Source: Bacillota bacterium
Lineage (GTDB): Bacteria; Bacillota; UBA4882; UBA10575
Assembly: GCA_012727425.1 (NCBI GenBank)
Contig: JAAYHQ010000069.1
Span: 1 to 42,181, forward strand
Length of the DNA stretch: 42,181 bases
Direction: 5' to 3'
The position numbers and the translations under genes are program-made. Each line of letters starts with the position of its first letter. Position 1 is the stretch's first letter. The notes under the pieces are model-generated. The model was given only the letters and a program-made list of their open reading frames with translations. It was not told where the DNA came from and made no database searches. Positions 35,254 through 42,181 of the stretch are shown here, piece by piece.

Positions 35254-36093
35254 TTATCCTTTTAAACCGGTAAAGCTGATTCCTTCTTCAAAATACTTCC
35301 GGAAGGCAAGAAAGAGAATGACGATTGGCAAAGTCAAAAGCGTCGCCCCGGCCATCTGGACTCCTGGATAGGTCTGGTATTCCCCTTTGGTAAAGAGGGC
35401 AAGCAGCACACTGAGGGGCATCTTGCCATAATCTTTGTTCACAATTAAAGGCCACAGAAATTCGCTCCAGCGGGCCATAAAAGTGAAAAGAACAACAATC
35501 GCCGTCGTCGTCTTTGATAACGGCAGCATAATCCGGGTGATAATCTTAAATTCCGAAGCCCCGTCAATCCTGGCCGCTTCCAATAAGGACTCGGGAATCG
35601 TCTTAAAAAACTGGACATAGATAAAGATCGCCCATGGATCAATCAGGTAGCGCATGATCATCCCGGAAAATTTATTAATCATACCCCAATCGCGCATCAT
35701 CAAGAACAGGGGAATCAGAAAGAGGACCCCAGGAAAGAGCATCTGATAAACAATGAGGTTTTCGTAAAATTGGTAACCCCAAATTTTTATCCGCCGCAAA
35801 GCATACGCAGTAAGCATTCCGAAAAAGACCACACTCATGGTGGGGATAAGTGAGATAATCAGACTATTGACAATACTACCCGCAAAATTGCGTTCCTGAC
35901 CGGTACCCCCTTTGAGAATAAAAGCATAGTTACTTAAGGTTAACTTTGTAGGCCAAAGGCGGGTATAGATTTCGCCGCTCACCTTAAACGAAGAAAGCAC
36001 CATCCAGAAATAAGGGAAGATCGACAGGAAAAGACCGGCAATAAGTACCAGATAAACCAAGGGCATTTTATATTTCTTCAATCTATACATCAT
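35254..36093 (-). CDS. Sugar ABC transporter permease, MalG type (system 1)
   Basis: A 279-residue CUT1 permease with six helices. The EAA motif is PESLLEAARIDGASEFKIITRIMLP, and the C-terminus is YFEEGISFTGLKG. ATG 36093 has AAAGGG nine bases upstream and overlaps the last codons of the MalF-type gene (ATGATGTATAG), implying translational coupling. It completes importer system 1. Confidence 0.94.
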   Translation of the reverse strand: MMYRLKKYKMPLVYLVLIAGLFLSIFPYFWMVLSSFKVSGEIYTRLWPTKLTLSNYAFILKGGTGQERNFAGSIVNSLIISLIPTMSVVFFGMLTAYALRRIKIWGYQFYENLIVYQMLFPGVLFLIPLFLMMRDWGMINKFSGMIMRYLIDPWAIFIYVQFFKTIPESLLEAARIDGASEFKIITRIMLPLSKTTTAIVVLFTFMARWSEFLWPLIVNKDYGKMPLSVLLALFTKGEYQTYPGVQMAGATLLTLPIVILFLAFRKYFEEGISFTGLKG

Positions 36094-36982
36094 AGAGATC
36101 ATCCCTTTCGAACAGCTTTCGGAAAGTCCAGACAAAACCGAAGGTGATTATGGCAGAAACGATTGCCAAAGCCGAGCCATACCCGGCCTGGAGTAAGGCA
36201 AAGACCCGGTGGTAAATTTCCAGCATCATTGTGCGCGTCGCATTCATGGGGCCACCATTGGTGATCATGTAGGGTTCAGTAAAGAGGTTAAAAGACGTAA
36301 TCGTGGCAAAAACAATAATCATAATAAAGGTGGGATTTAAAAGGGGAACGGTAATTTTTTTAAATCGCTGCCACGCATTGGCCCCATCAATGACCGCCGC
36401 CTCATAAAGCGTCGGGTCGATGTTATTTAAACCGGCAAGGAAAAACAGCCCATAATAACCGGTAAACTTCCAGCAGACAATCATCGCAATCGAAGCCATC
36501 GCGATTTTGGGATTGGTAAACCAACCGACCTTGAGGCCAATGGTCTTTAGTAAGTTGTTCACTAAGCCGTCACCGGCAAACAAAAGGTTAAAGACCATCG
36601 AATAAGCAACGCCTGAAGACACATAAGACAGGAGAAATCCGGTGACGAAAAAGCCCGTGTATTTTTTCGGGACCTGTTTGATCAATAAAGCGAGACCCAA
36701 GGAAGTTATGGTCGTCAGCGTCGTAAAAACAACCATGAAATAAATGGAGTTTCTGACCATCACCCAAAGCATTGGGTCCTTGAGGACATCCAGATAGTTT
36801 TTCAACCAGACCCAGCTCTGTCGGGGTGAGATTAAGTTCCACTTTTTAAACGAGATCACAATCCCCCATAAAAAGGGGTACAACCACAGTACCAACGTAA
36901 AGATGAGATAGGGCGAGCAAAAGAGGTAGCCGATGAGATTTTTTGCGCTGACGTTTCGGCGCTCTGCCAGATTACTTTCCAT
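36083..36982 (-). CDS. Sugar ABC transporter permease, MalF type (system 1)
   Basis: A 299-residue CUT1 permease with six helices. The EAA-loop reads DPTLYEAAVIDGANAWQRFKKITVP, and a conserved periplasmic-side segment NGGPMNATRTMML is present. ATG 36982 follows GGGGGTAAG; the frame stays open for 25 more codons upstream but without a ribosome binding site and running into a hairpin. It is separated from its binding-protein gene by a stable hairpin at 37055-37099. Confidence 0.94.
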   Translation of the reverse strand: MESNLAERRNVSAKNLIGYLFCSPYLIFTLVLWLYPFLWGIVISFKKWNLISPRQSWVWLKNYLDVLKDPMLWVMVRNSIYFMVVFTTLTTITSLGLALLIKQVPKKYTGFFVTGFLLSYVSSGVAYSMVFNLLFAGDGLVNNLLKTIGLKVGWFTNPKIAMASIAMIVCWKFTGYYGLFFLAGLNNIDPTLYEAAVIDGANAWQRFKKITVPLLNPTFIMIIVFATITSFNLFTEPYMITNGGPMNATRTMMLEIYHRVFALLQAGYGSALAIVSAIITFGFVWTFRKLFERDDLYDV

Positions 36983-37054
36983 CTGTCTTACCCCCAAAAA
37001 GACACTCCGCTCCACAAGCAACAAAACCAGACATCTTGCAACCAGGAAGTTAAC

Positions 37055-37099
37055 CAATTCCTTGGTGCTGGGGGAAAGCCCCCCCGCACCAAGGAATTG
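37055..37099 (-). ncRNA. Stable intergenic RNA hairpin between binding-protein and permease genes
   Basis: A perfect 14-base stem (37055-37068 with 37086-37099), extended by a GGGGG/CCCCC inner stem, begins 8 bases after the binding-protein stop. There is no T-run after it on the minus strand, so it does not look like a complete intrinsic terminator. Such structures, as in malE-malF, protect the upstream mRNA and raise binding-protein levels over permease levels. It is classed here as a cis RNA element, not a separate transcript. Confidence 0.75.
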
Positions 37100-37106
37100 A
37101 GGTTTG

Positions 37107-38372
37107 TTATTGTTTGATAATCTTGTTCAACTCTTTCTCCGCATCACTTAAAGCTTTCGCCGGTGTTTTTTTACCGTAAATCACCGGTTCCCAGAGCACC
37201 TCATTCAATTTGGTCTGCAGTTCAATGGTTTTACTGTTCAAAGCCGGTGGAACGGCGTAAGGCAGCAGCTTGGCATACTCGGCTAATTCGGGGTTACCGC
37301 TCAGATATTCGGCAAACTCCTTCCGCTCCAGAACATCTTCTCTGGAAGGCAGCATATTGGTCATCTCCAACCACTTGACATCATGCCGAATATCACTGAA
37401 AAACCACTTAATAAAGTTCCAGGCGACGGCTTGTTTCCGTTTGTCTTTGGTCAGCATCACCATACCTTTGGTATCAGCAAAGGAGTGGATCGGTTGGTCG
37501 GCCGGATAATCATCGGGCACCAACGGCGGAGCAATCACATAGTTAAACTCCGGATAAGCCTCTTTTGTATAGTTAATATTCCAAGGACCTTCAATGCTAC
37601 CCAAAACAATACCCTTTTGGAGCGGATCCTGGAAATTTTCAATGGGCGCGTACTGTTTGCGGAAAAGTTGATCGATGAATTCCATATATTTTAAACCATG
37701 TTCGTCATTGAACAGTACTTTTTCCTCGTCCCAGTACGGTTTACCCCCGGAATTGGCCAGATAACTCAGGCAAAAATCAAACCACCGGTCCCACCACGCC
37801 GGTTCGTACCTCACTAACAGGGTATACTTATTTTTACTGGGATCGTTATATTGCGCTCCAAGTTTTAAGACATCGCCATAGGTTCTGGGCACATCAACCC
37901 CTAATTCGTCCAGAATATCCTTGTTCCACCAGTATGCCATGGGGTTGGTGTACAAAGGAAGGACATAGTAGTTCCCATGATGGCCCCATCCTTTTTTGAC
38001 GATGTTCTCCATGGCACGAGCCTTCAGTAATTCTTCAAAACCGTCAAATTGGTTAAAGGGGACCAGATAATCATTCTCAATTAATTGGGCCGCAAAGCCG
38101 GTGAAAATATTCGTTGAAAGATCCGGACCGGTCCCCGTCGCCAGCGCCGTTAAAATAACTTCTTCCGACGAATGACCGGCCGGGATTACCTGCCACTTGA
38201 TTTGCTGGTCCGGGTGGGTGCTGTTCCATTCCTTGACCACTTCACTCCAGAACGCTTCCTGGAAAGGATTGGGCGCCGTCCAAAATTCAATCGTTGTTGA
38301 GGCCATCAAGCCGGTACCCGCCATCGCAATCACAAGCACCGACACCATCAAGACAAACAGAATCCTTTTCAT
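37107..38372 (-). CDS. Sugar ABC transporter substrate-binding protein (system 1)
   Basis: A 421-residue family 1 solute-binding protein. The signal segment is ILFVLMVSVLVIAMAGTGLMAS. It contains no cysteine, so it is not a lipoprotein, unlike the binding protein of system 2. The mature part begins TTIEFWTAPNPFQEAFWSEVV and shows YYVLPLYTNPMAYWWNKDIL and HSFADTKGMVML, typical of oligosaccharide-binding members. ATG 38372 lies seven bases after AAGGAGG; 40 further in-frame codons upstream are not supported. It follows the DUF1861 gene by 141 bases and is followed by the hairpin and both permeases. Confidence 0.93.
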   Translation of the reverse strand: MKRILFVLMVSVLVIAMAGTGLMASTTIEFWTAPNPFQEAFWSEVVKEWNSTHPDQQIKWQVIPAGHSSEEVILTALATGTGPDLSTNIFTGFAAQLIENDYLVPFNQFDGFEELLKARAMENIVKKGWGHHGNYYVLPLYTNPMAYWWNKDILDELGVDVPRTYGDVLKLGAQYNDPSKNKYTLLVRYEPAWWDRWFDFCLSYLANSGGKPYWDEEKVLFNDEHGLKYMEFIDQLFRKQYAPIENFQDPLQKGIVLGSIEGPWNINYTKEAYPEFNYVIAPPLVPDDYPADQPIHSFADTKGMVMLTKDKRKQAVAWNFIKWFFSDIRHDVKWLEMTNMLPSREDVLERKEFAEYLSGNPELAEYAKLLPYAVPPALNSKTIELQTKLNEVLWEPVIYGKKTPAKALSDAEKELNKIIKQ

Positions 38373-38513
38373 CCTTTTTCCTCCTTCACTTATCTGATTG
38401 TCAGCATCAGTAAGCAACTGGCAATTCTCTCCTCCCTCATTCCCCCCCTCTCGTTCTTTGTTTTTTCGTTTTGGGAATAAAACCAAAAACATTGGATCGA
38501 TGGGAAGGTCAGT

Positions 38514-39467
38514 TCATTTATAACTACAAACAAACGACTCGTACTTTAGAAAAGGATCGGGAATGGTGATGCGGTGAGCTTCAGCATCACTAACCCCGAC
38601 ATAAAGGGTGGCCGTGCCGTCGTCATTCCGGCATAAACCCCCGCTAAAGAGCACATCGGCCAGTTTTTCGTTCTTCGCCGGCCCCGCCGGGAAATCATCC
38701 CGGCAGGCAATAATCTCCATCGGTCCGGCGATCTCCAACTCAGGATCAAAGGGGAAGACCATGGGATAATAATGCCGGTATTCACCCGCACTGAAGCAAG
38801 CAATGTGCCCCAAGACCCCCAGCAGGCCATTTTTCAACAAATGTACTTCGTTCACCCCGCCCCATTCTTCCGGTAAGAACTGGTTCATTAACAACCGGGC
38901 CTGCTCAATGTTTTCCACCGTCAACTCGGCCAAGGAGTTAATTTTGATAAACCCAATAGTGCCCCGGCCGCCGACTTTACCCTGGGGTCTGGTAAAGACA
39001 CCGATTTTCCCGTCGGCCAGTTCCACTAAACGAAGATCCTTCATCCCACCCGGTCCGGCGGCAAAGTAATGCAAGCTATTGAGATCGGAACCCCGATAAA
39101 ATAGGGTCCGCCAGTTAAGCTGTCCTTCTTTTTCGGGATGGGGGAAAATCTGGACCCCGCCGAAGATCAGTTCCCCGCCAATCCGGGTCACAAAGGGATC
39201 CTGCAAACGAAAGGCCGGGGCGTCTTCTTTCGGAGACCACTTCCCGTCTCTCTCCACAAAGAAAATGACTTGCGAGTCTTCACTGTCCCGCTCTTCGACC
39301 CGTCCGGCAATGACCAACTCGGTGCCGTCTACAAAAGGCGCCGTAATATTGTAGACATCACGCTGACCAACCCCAACAAACTGTAACTTTTCCCCAAAGC
39401 AGTTGGGTTTCTTCTCCTTATATACCGCCAAAAGCTGTTGACAACTGGCTTTTTCCCCAGGTTTCAA
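38514..39467 (-). CDS. DUF1861 beta-propeller protein, GH130-associated
   Basis: A 317-residue cytoplasmic protein resembling the DUF1861 (MTP-1) family, predicted five-bladed beta-propellers related in fold to GH43/GH130. Repeated motifs are FVDGTELVIAGRVEERDSEDS, RLQDPFVTRIGGELIFGGVQ and DLRLVELADGKIGVFTRPQG. The RLQDPFV segment aligns in position with the GVEDPRI catalytic motif of GH130, with Asp kept. The start appears to be TTG 39467 with AAAGGAG about ten bases upstream. It lies 21 bases after GH130 and so is cotranscribed. The activity is unproven; a glycosidase or phosphorylase role on the same glycan is inferred. Confidence 0.78.
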   Translation of the reverse strand: MKPGEKASCQQLLAVYKEKKPNCFGEKLQFVGVGQRDVYNITAPFVDGTELVIAGRVEERDSEDSQVIFFVERDGKWSPKEDAPAFRLQDPFVTRIGGELIFGGVQIFPHPEKEGQLNWRTLFYRGSDLNSLHYFAAGPGGMKDLRLVELADGKIGVFTRPQGKVGGRGTIGFIKINSLAELTVENIEQARLLMNQFLPEEWGGVNEVHLLKNGLLGVLGHIACFSAGEYRHYYPMVFPFDPELEIAGPMEIIACRDDFPAGPAKNEKLADVLFSGGLCRNDDGTATLYVGVSDAEAHRITIPDPFLKYESFVCSYK

Positions 39468-39488
39468 AGGGTGGTTGCTCCTTTCTTT

Positions 39489-40418
39489 TCAGACGTTAGC
39501 AAGCTTTCTTTTCAGTTCTCTCTTATTCATGCTGGCAACTCCGATCACCGTATCGGCAGCGCCATAGTACACATAAATCTCATCTTCCAATTCCGCTGCG
39601 CCACAGCTAAATACGACGTTCGGAACCAAACCCTCTTTTTCCCAGACCAGTTCCGGTTCTAAGATGGGCTCCCGTTGCCGGTAAAGCACCTTGGTCGGAT
39701 CCTGTAAATCTAAAACCGCAAACCCCAACCGGTAAACATGCTGGTGATCAACACCGTGGTAAACCAACAGCCAGCCTTCCTCCATTTTGATAGGCGGACC
39801 GGCAATCCCGATCTTCTTCTCTTCCCAACTGTACGGTCGGGTTTCCAAGATAATCTGGTGTTGATCCCAATGAACCAGATCATCGGAGAAGGCCAGCCAG
39901 ATATGGGGAAGCCTGCGGTGTAACAAAACATAACGGCCGTTGATCCGCTCCGGAAAAAGCGCCGCATCCTTATTGGGTTCATCCAAAACAATACCCCGGC
40001 GTTCCCAGGTTAAAAGGTCTTTGGAGGTCGCCATGGAAATACGGATATCATCCCAACTGCGGCCGCCAAACCCGGTATATAACATATAGTAGGTATCATC
40101 GAGCTTTGTAATTCTGGGATCCTCTACGCCCCACGCTTCTTGAGCTGTTTCTCCCTTATAAACTGGTTGATCCCGCCGCTCAAAATTAAGGCCGTCCGTA
40201 CTCGTTGCGTAGCCAATGACCGATTCAAATTTATGGGCGGGATCGGGTTTTTCACCGGTAAGTTTAAAGGGTTGATCCGCAGCACGATAAAACAGGGAAA
40301 ACATTCCATTTTCGTAGACAACCGCCGCATTAAAGACGGCTCTGCTTTCCCATCGGTTTTCGACCCTTGGTCTCAAAACTGGTTGATCCGTTAGTCGTTT
40401 CAGTTTCAACACTTTCAC
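39489..40418 (-). CDS. GH130 glycoside phosphorylase
   Basis: A 309-residue cytoplasmic enzyme of GH130, the family of beta-mannoside phosphorylases that release alpha-mannose 1-phosphate (some members are hydrolases). The proton donor Asp is at about residue 100 in WGVEDPRI. Residues linked to phosphate binding appear kept: Arg in YVLLHRR, Lys in KKIGIAGPPIK and His in LVYHGVD, so phosphorolysis is favoured over hydrolysis. The C-terminal part holds VVFSCGAAE and YYGAADTVIGVA, also family-typical. The start is GTG 40418 with a weak TGGGG Shine-Dalgarno; an in-frame TAA lies 13 codons upstream. A stronger ribosome binding site further up opens a different frame. It is the first enzyme gene after the LacI regulator, with its own promoter. 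Linkage (beta-1,2, beta-1,4 or Man-GlcNAc) is not determined. Confidence 0.92.
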   Translation of the reverse strand: MKVLKLKRLTDQPVLRPRVENRWESRAVFNAAVVYENGMFSLFYRAADQPFKLTGEKPDPAHKFESVIGYATSTDGLNFERRDQPVYKGETAQEAWGVEDPRITKLDDTYYMLYTGFGGRSWDDIRISMATSKDLLTWERRGIVLDEPNKDAALFPERINGRYVLLHRRLPHIWLAFSDDLVHWDQHQIILETRPYSWEEKKIGIAGPPIKMEEGWLLVYHGVDHQHVYRLGFAVLDLQDPTKVLYRQREPILEPELVWEKEGLVPNVVFSCGAAELEDEIYVYYGAADTVIGVASMNKRELKRKLANV

Positions 40419-40476
40419 CCCAATGACAAGTTGATCGGTGTGTTTCTTTGTAACACATTATTCGCGACGACAACAA
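40330..40476 (-). other. Possible 48-codon leader ORF overlapping GH130
   Basis: A frame opening with TTG at 40476 (a second TTG at 40473), six bases after a near-perfect AAGGAGGAA. It reads LSSRIMCYKETHRS at its start and runs out of frame into GH130 to a TAA at 40330. The coding content over GH130 is a shadow, so a functional product is unlikely. The strong initiation signal and its position right behind the promoter suggest a translated leader that could control GH130 initiation. Confidence 0.35.
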
Positions 40477-40501
40477 ATAATTCCTCCTTATTTTATGAAA
40501 A

Positions 40502-40530
40502 AATTTATCATATCCTATAATTTTATGCAA
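40502..40530 (-). promoter_or_regulatory. Promoter of GH130 operon
   Basis: Minus-strand -35 TTGCAT (40530-40525), 17-base spacer ending TGA, and -10 TAAATT (40507-40502), giving an extended -10. An inverted repeat TGCAA...TTGCA (15-base spacer) overlaps the -35 and could bind the adjacent LacI regulator. Confidence 0.5.
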
Positions 40531-40551
40531 CTTAATACGCTATATTTGCAC

Positions 40552-40577
40552 AAAAAATCACCCTGCTTTCAGGGTGA
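40552..40577 (-). terminator. Rho-independent terminator after LacI gene
   Basis: Stem TCACCCTG/CAGGGTGA with a 4-base loop followed on the minus strand by six T. It lies 36 bases after the regulator stop, so the GH130 operon needs its own promoter. Confidence 0.88.
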
Positions 40578-40612
40578 AGGAATAAGCCTAAGCAACAGAT
40601 ATTCTTAAGATT

Positions 40613-41659
40613 TTAAAGGTTGATTGCTGATAAAGTGCCCGTGGAATCCCGCAGGACCGGATCAACCGACATCACAATTTTGAAAGGTTTAGGGTTAATC
40701 CCCTGGATTAACTCATGCAATCTTTTCCCCGCCAACACGCCCATTTCATTTTTGTAAATACGCACAGTGGTCAAAGACGGCGCCGTATGTTCGGCCATTG
40801 GAATATCATCAAACCCGGCAACCGAAATCTCTTCCGGAATACGGTAGCCCAATTCTTTAAGCGCTTTCATTACCCCGATGGCCAAGGGGTCATTGGCTGC
40901 AAAAACAGCAGTCGGTATAGGCGATGTGCCGGTAAAAATGCGCATCGCTGCCGTGTACCCGTCTTCAATGTTAAAGCTGGGTTCACAAAAGAAGACCCAC
41001 TGCTTATTTTGTTCCAGTCCAGCCTCTTTAAGGGCTTGTTTATAACCTTGGTATCTTTCGTTAAGCGAATTGTGGCTTAAAGGCCCCCCACAAAAAGCAA
41101 TCCGCCGGTGACCCAAGCCAATTAGATGTTTGACTATCTTACGGGCTCCCGCCACATTGTCATTGACCACGCAATCAATATTCTCATCCACAAGTTCATT
41201 GTCGGTTAACACCAGAGGAATATTACTCCTCTTAATCCTCAAGATTATTTCCGGCTCAATATCATATCCGGCCAAAATTAATCCAGCCAGCCTTTCATCC
41301 CTGGTAAGTTCGTTAATGATTACCGCGTCTTCCTTTGCTTTCCCCGAAATGGTCCGAAAAAAGATCTCGTAGTTATGGGGAATAAGGATCTCTTCCACCC
41401 CGGCCATTACCTGGGCATAAAAGGAAAAGGAATCCTGAATCAAACTGCCGAGGCGTTTGCTGAAAATTATCCCGATATTTTTTTTGGCCGTATTCTCCTG
41501 TTTTTTATAGGCACGGGGACGGTAACCCAATTTGGCCGCCGCCGCAATCACTCTTTCCCTGGTCTCATTGGAAATGTTGCCTTTATTATTAAAAACCCTG
41601 GAAACAGTGGAAAGGGAAACCCCTGCTTCCCGTGCCACATCATGAATCGTAACCGCCAA
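40613..41659 (-). CDS. LacI family transcriptional regulator
   Basis: A 348-residue regulator. The N-terminal LacI helix-turn-helix reads VTIHDVAREAGVSLSTVSRVFN and the hinge-helix region NISNETRERVIAAAAKLGYRP. The periplasmic-binding-protein-like effector domain follows (NIGIIFSKRL, AGLILAGYD, VVNDNVAGARKIVKHLIGLGHRRIAF, FAANDPLAIGVMKAL, SVAGFDDIPMAEH). TTG 41659 is favoured: it gives the typical M-AVTIHDVA start with AAAGGA nine bases upstream; 12 more in-frame codons upstream are poorly supported. It is expected to repress the adjacent glycan locus and release it on binding a sugar or sugar phosphate. Confidence 0.94.
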   Translation of the reverse strand: MAVTIHDVAREAGVSLSTVSRVFNNKGNISNETRERVIAAAAKLGYRPRAYKKQENTAKKNIGIIFSKRLGSLIQDSFSFYAQVMAGVEEILIPHNYEIFFRTISGKAKEDAVIINELTRDERLAGLILAGYDIEPEIILRIKRSNIPLVLTDNELVDENIDCVVNDNVAGARKIVKHLIGLGHRRIAFCGGPLSHNSLNERYQGYKQALKEAGLEQNKQWVFFCEPSFNIEDGYTAAMRIFTGTSPIPTAVFAANDPLAIGVMKALKELGYRIPEEISVAGFDDIPMAEHTAPSLTTVRIYKNEMGVLAGKRLHELIQGINPKPFKIVMSVDPVLRDSTGTLSAINL

Positions 41660-41716
41660 AATACCAAATCCTTTCTTTTTGTCTGTCTCTCCCAATAAAA
41701 GGTATAGGAAAATAAC

Positions 41717-41774
41717 GCAAAAATTTTGCCGAAAGTTTCATCTATATTTTAGCCCAACCCAATAAACAAAACAA
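41717..41774 (-). promoter_or_regulatory. lacI-type gene promoter with downstream palindromes
   Basis: Minus-strand -35 TTGTTT (41774-41769), a 17-base spacer and -10 TAAAAT (41751-41746). Just after the -10 are GAAAGTTTC (41731-41739) and a perfect 13-base palindrome GCAAAAATTTTGC (41717-41729), placed as an autoregulatory operator would be. Confidence 0.5.
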
Positions 41775-41818
41775 GTTCTCCGTAACTAAAACAGTTTATC
41801 TTCAAGAATTTCTTGCCA

Positions 41819-42181
41819 TCAATAGAGTAAGAAAATTGCGTTTGAGAACGACCGACAACTTACCCGTCTTTTCTTCATTCGTATTCCCAGGTTAAAAGTG
41901 GATATTGCTAAACCGACAAAGTCAAAGATCAAGTTTATACAGTAACCTTCCTTAATCGACCTTTTGGCCACAATAACTTTGTCGGTTACTGAGTGGATAA
42001 TATATAATATTTTTCGCACAATTGAAAAGGGAGACCTCACCCATTCGGTGTAGCGGAGCACCGGCCACGGCCCAATTTCCGGCGGGTAAAAAAAGAGGCC
42101 GTCGCCTGGAAGTCCATCACCGGACCGCGTGTCTGATAAACACCGAATCCAAGCCGGGACACGCCGTCCGCCGGGCTGGGA
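41819..42181 (-). pseudogene. Frame entering from right edge, probably a truncated gene end
   Basis: A minus-strand frame open from the window edge to a TAA at 41819. Its first 50 or so codons are GC-rich and protein-like (GDGLFFYPPEIGPWPVLRYTEWVR). The GDG..FYP..GP...R pattern recalls the end of DUF4091 glycosidase-like proteins, by eye only. After about 42030 the composition becomes AT-rich and the translation (SIVRKILYIIHSVTDK) looks non-coding. This suggests a gene 3' end that was truncated or frameshifted. No start is visible. Confidence 0.3.

Overview
The window reads as chromosomal DNA of an endospore-forming member of the Bacillota. The evidence is SpoIIM, a SpoIID-domain protein, a DUF3866 gene beside nudF/spoIIM/xerD, pyruvate phosphate dikinase, a PolX with a PHP domain, and strong AGGAGG ribosome binding sites throughout. 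Base composition is roughly half GC. A motile, anaerobic, sugar-fermenting clostridial or Limnochordia-like lineage would fit, but the taxon is inference. About a dozen genes appear to start with TTG behind a good Shine-Dalgarno sequence. No rRNA, tRNA, IS element or CRISPR array was seen.

Layout. 1-3.4 kb (minus strand): DUF3866, nudF, spoIIM and xerD, a housekeeping/sporulation operon cut by the left edge. 3.6-6.3 kb: ppdK with its own terminator. 6.5-10 kb: a murI-fhs-folD operon with a clear sigma-A promoter, joining cell-wall precursor supply to one-carbon folate metabolism. 10-14 kb: an ABC-2 exporter pair, a 47-residue zinc-ribbon protein and an MFS transporter. 14-16.2 kb (plus): a secreted TPR-SpoIID fusion protein. 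16.3-19.6 kb: a secreted LPP20-like protein, Hsp20, a 34-residue membrane microprotein with a sigma-K-like promoter, a GNAT acetyltransferase and an RlmA-type rRNA methyltransferase. 19.9-25 kb (plus): a PolX whose polymerase site looks inactivated, an alpha/beta hydrolase, and a chemotaxis receptor behind a sigma-28-type promoter. 25-28 kb (minus): a CPBP protease, a 30-residue ORF, an AadA-like nucleotidyltransferase and a two-lobed retropepsin-like lipoprotein.

28.2-41.7 kb (minus) is the most coherent system: a glycan-use locus. In transcription order it holds a LacI regulator, a GH130 glycoside phosphorylase, a DUF1861 beta-propeller protein, a binding protein with two permeases, a second binding protein with two permeases, a small lipoprotein, a large six-hairpin-type surface protein, and a phosphomannomutase/phosphoglucomutase. 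Neither importer has its own ATPase, so a shared MsmX-type ATPase is expected. A working model (inference) is that the surface protein processes a mannose-containing glycan, the importers take up oligosaccharides, GH130 releases mannose 1-phosphate, and the mutase converts it to mannose 6-phosphate.

The last 500 bases hold the LacI promoter, AT-rich DNA, and a GC-rich minus-strand frame entering from the right edge that looks like the end of a truncated gene.
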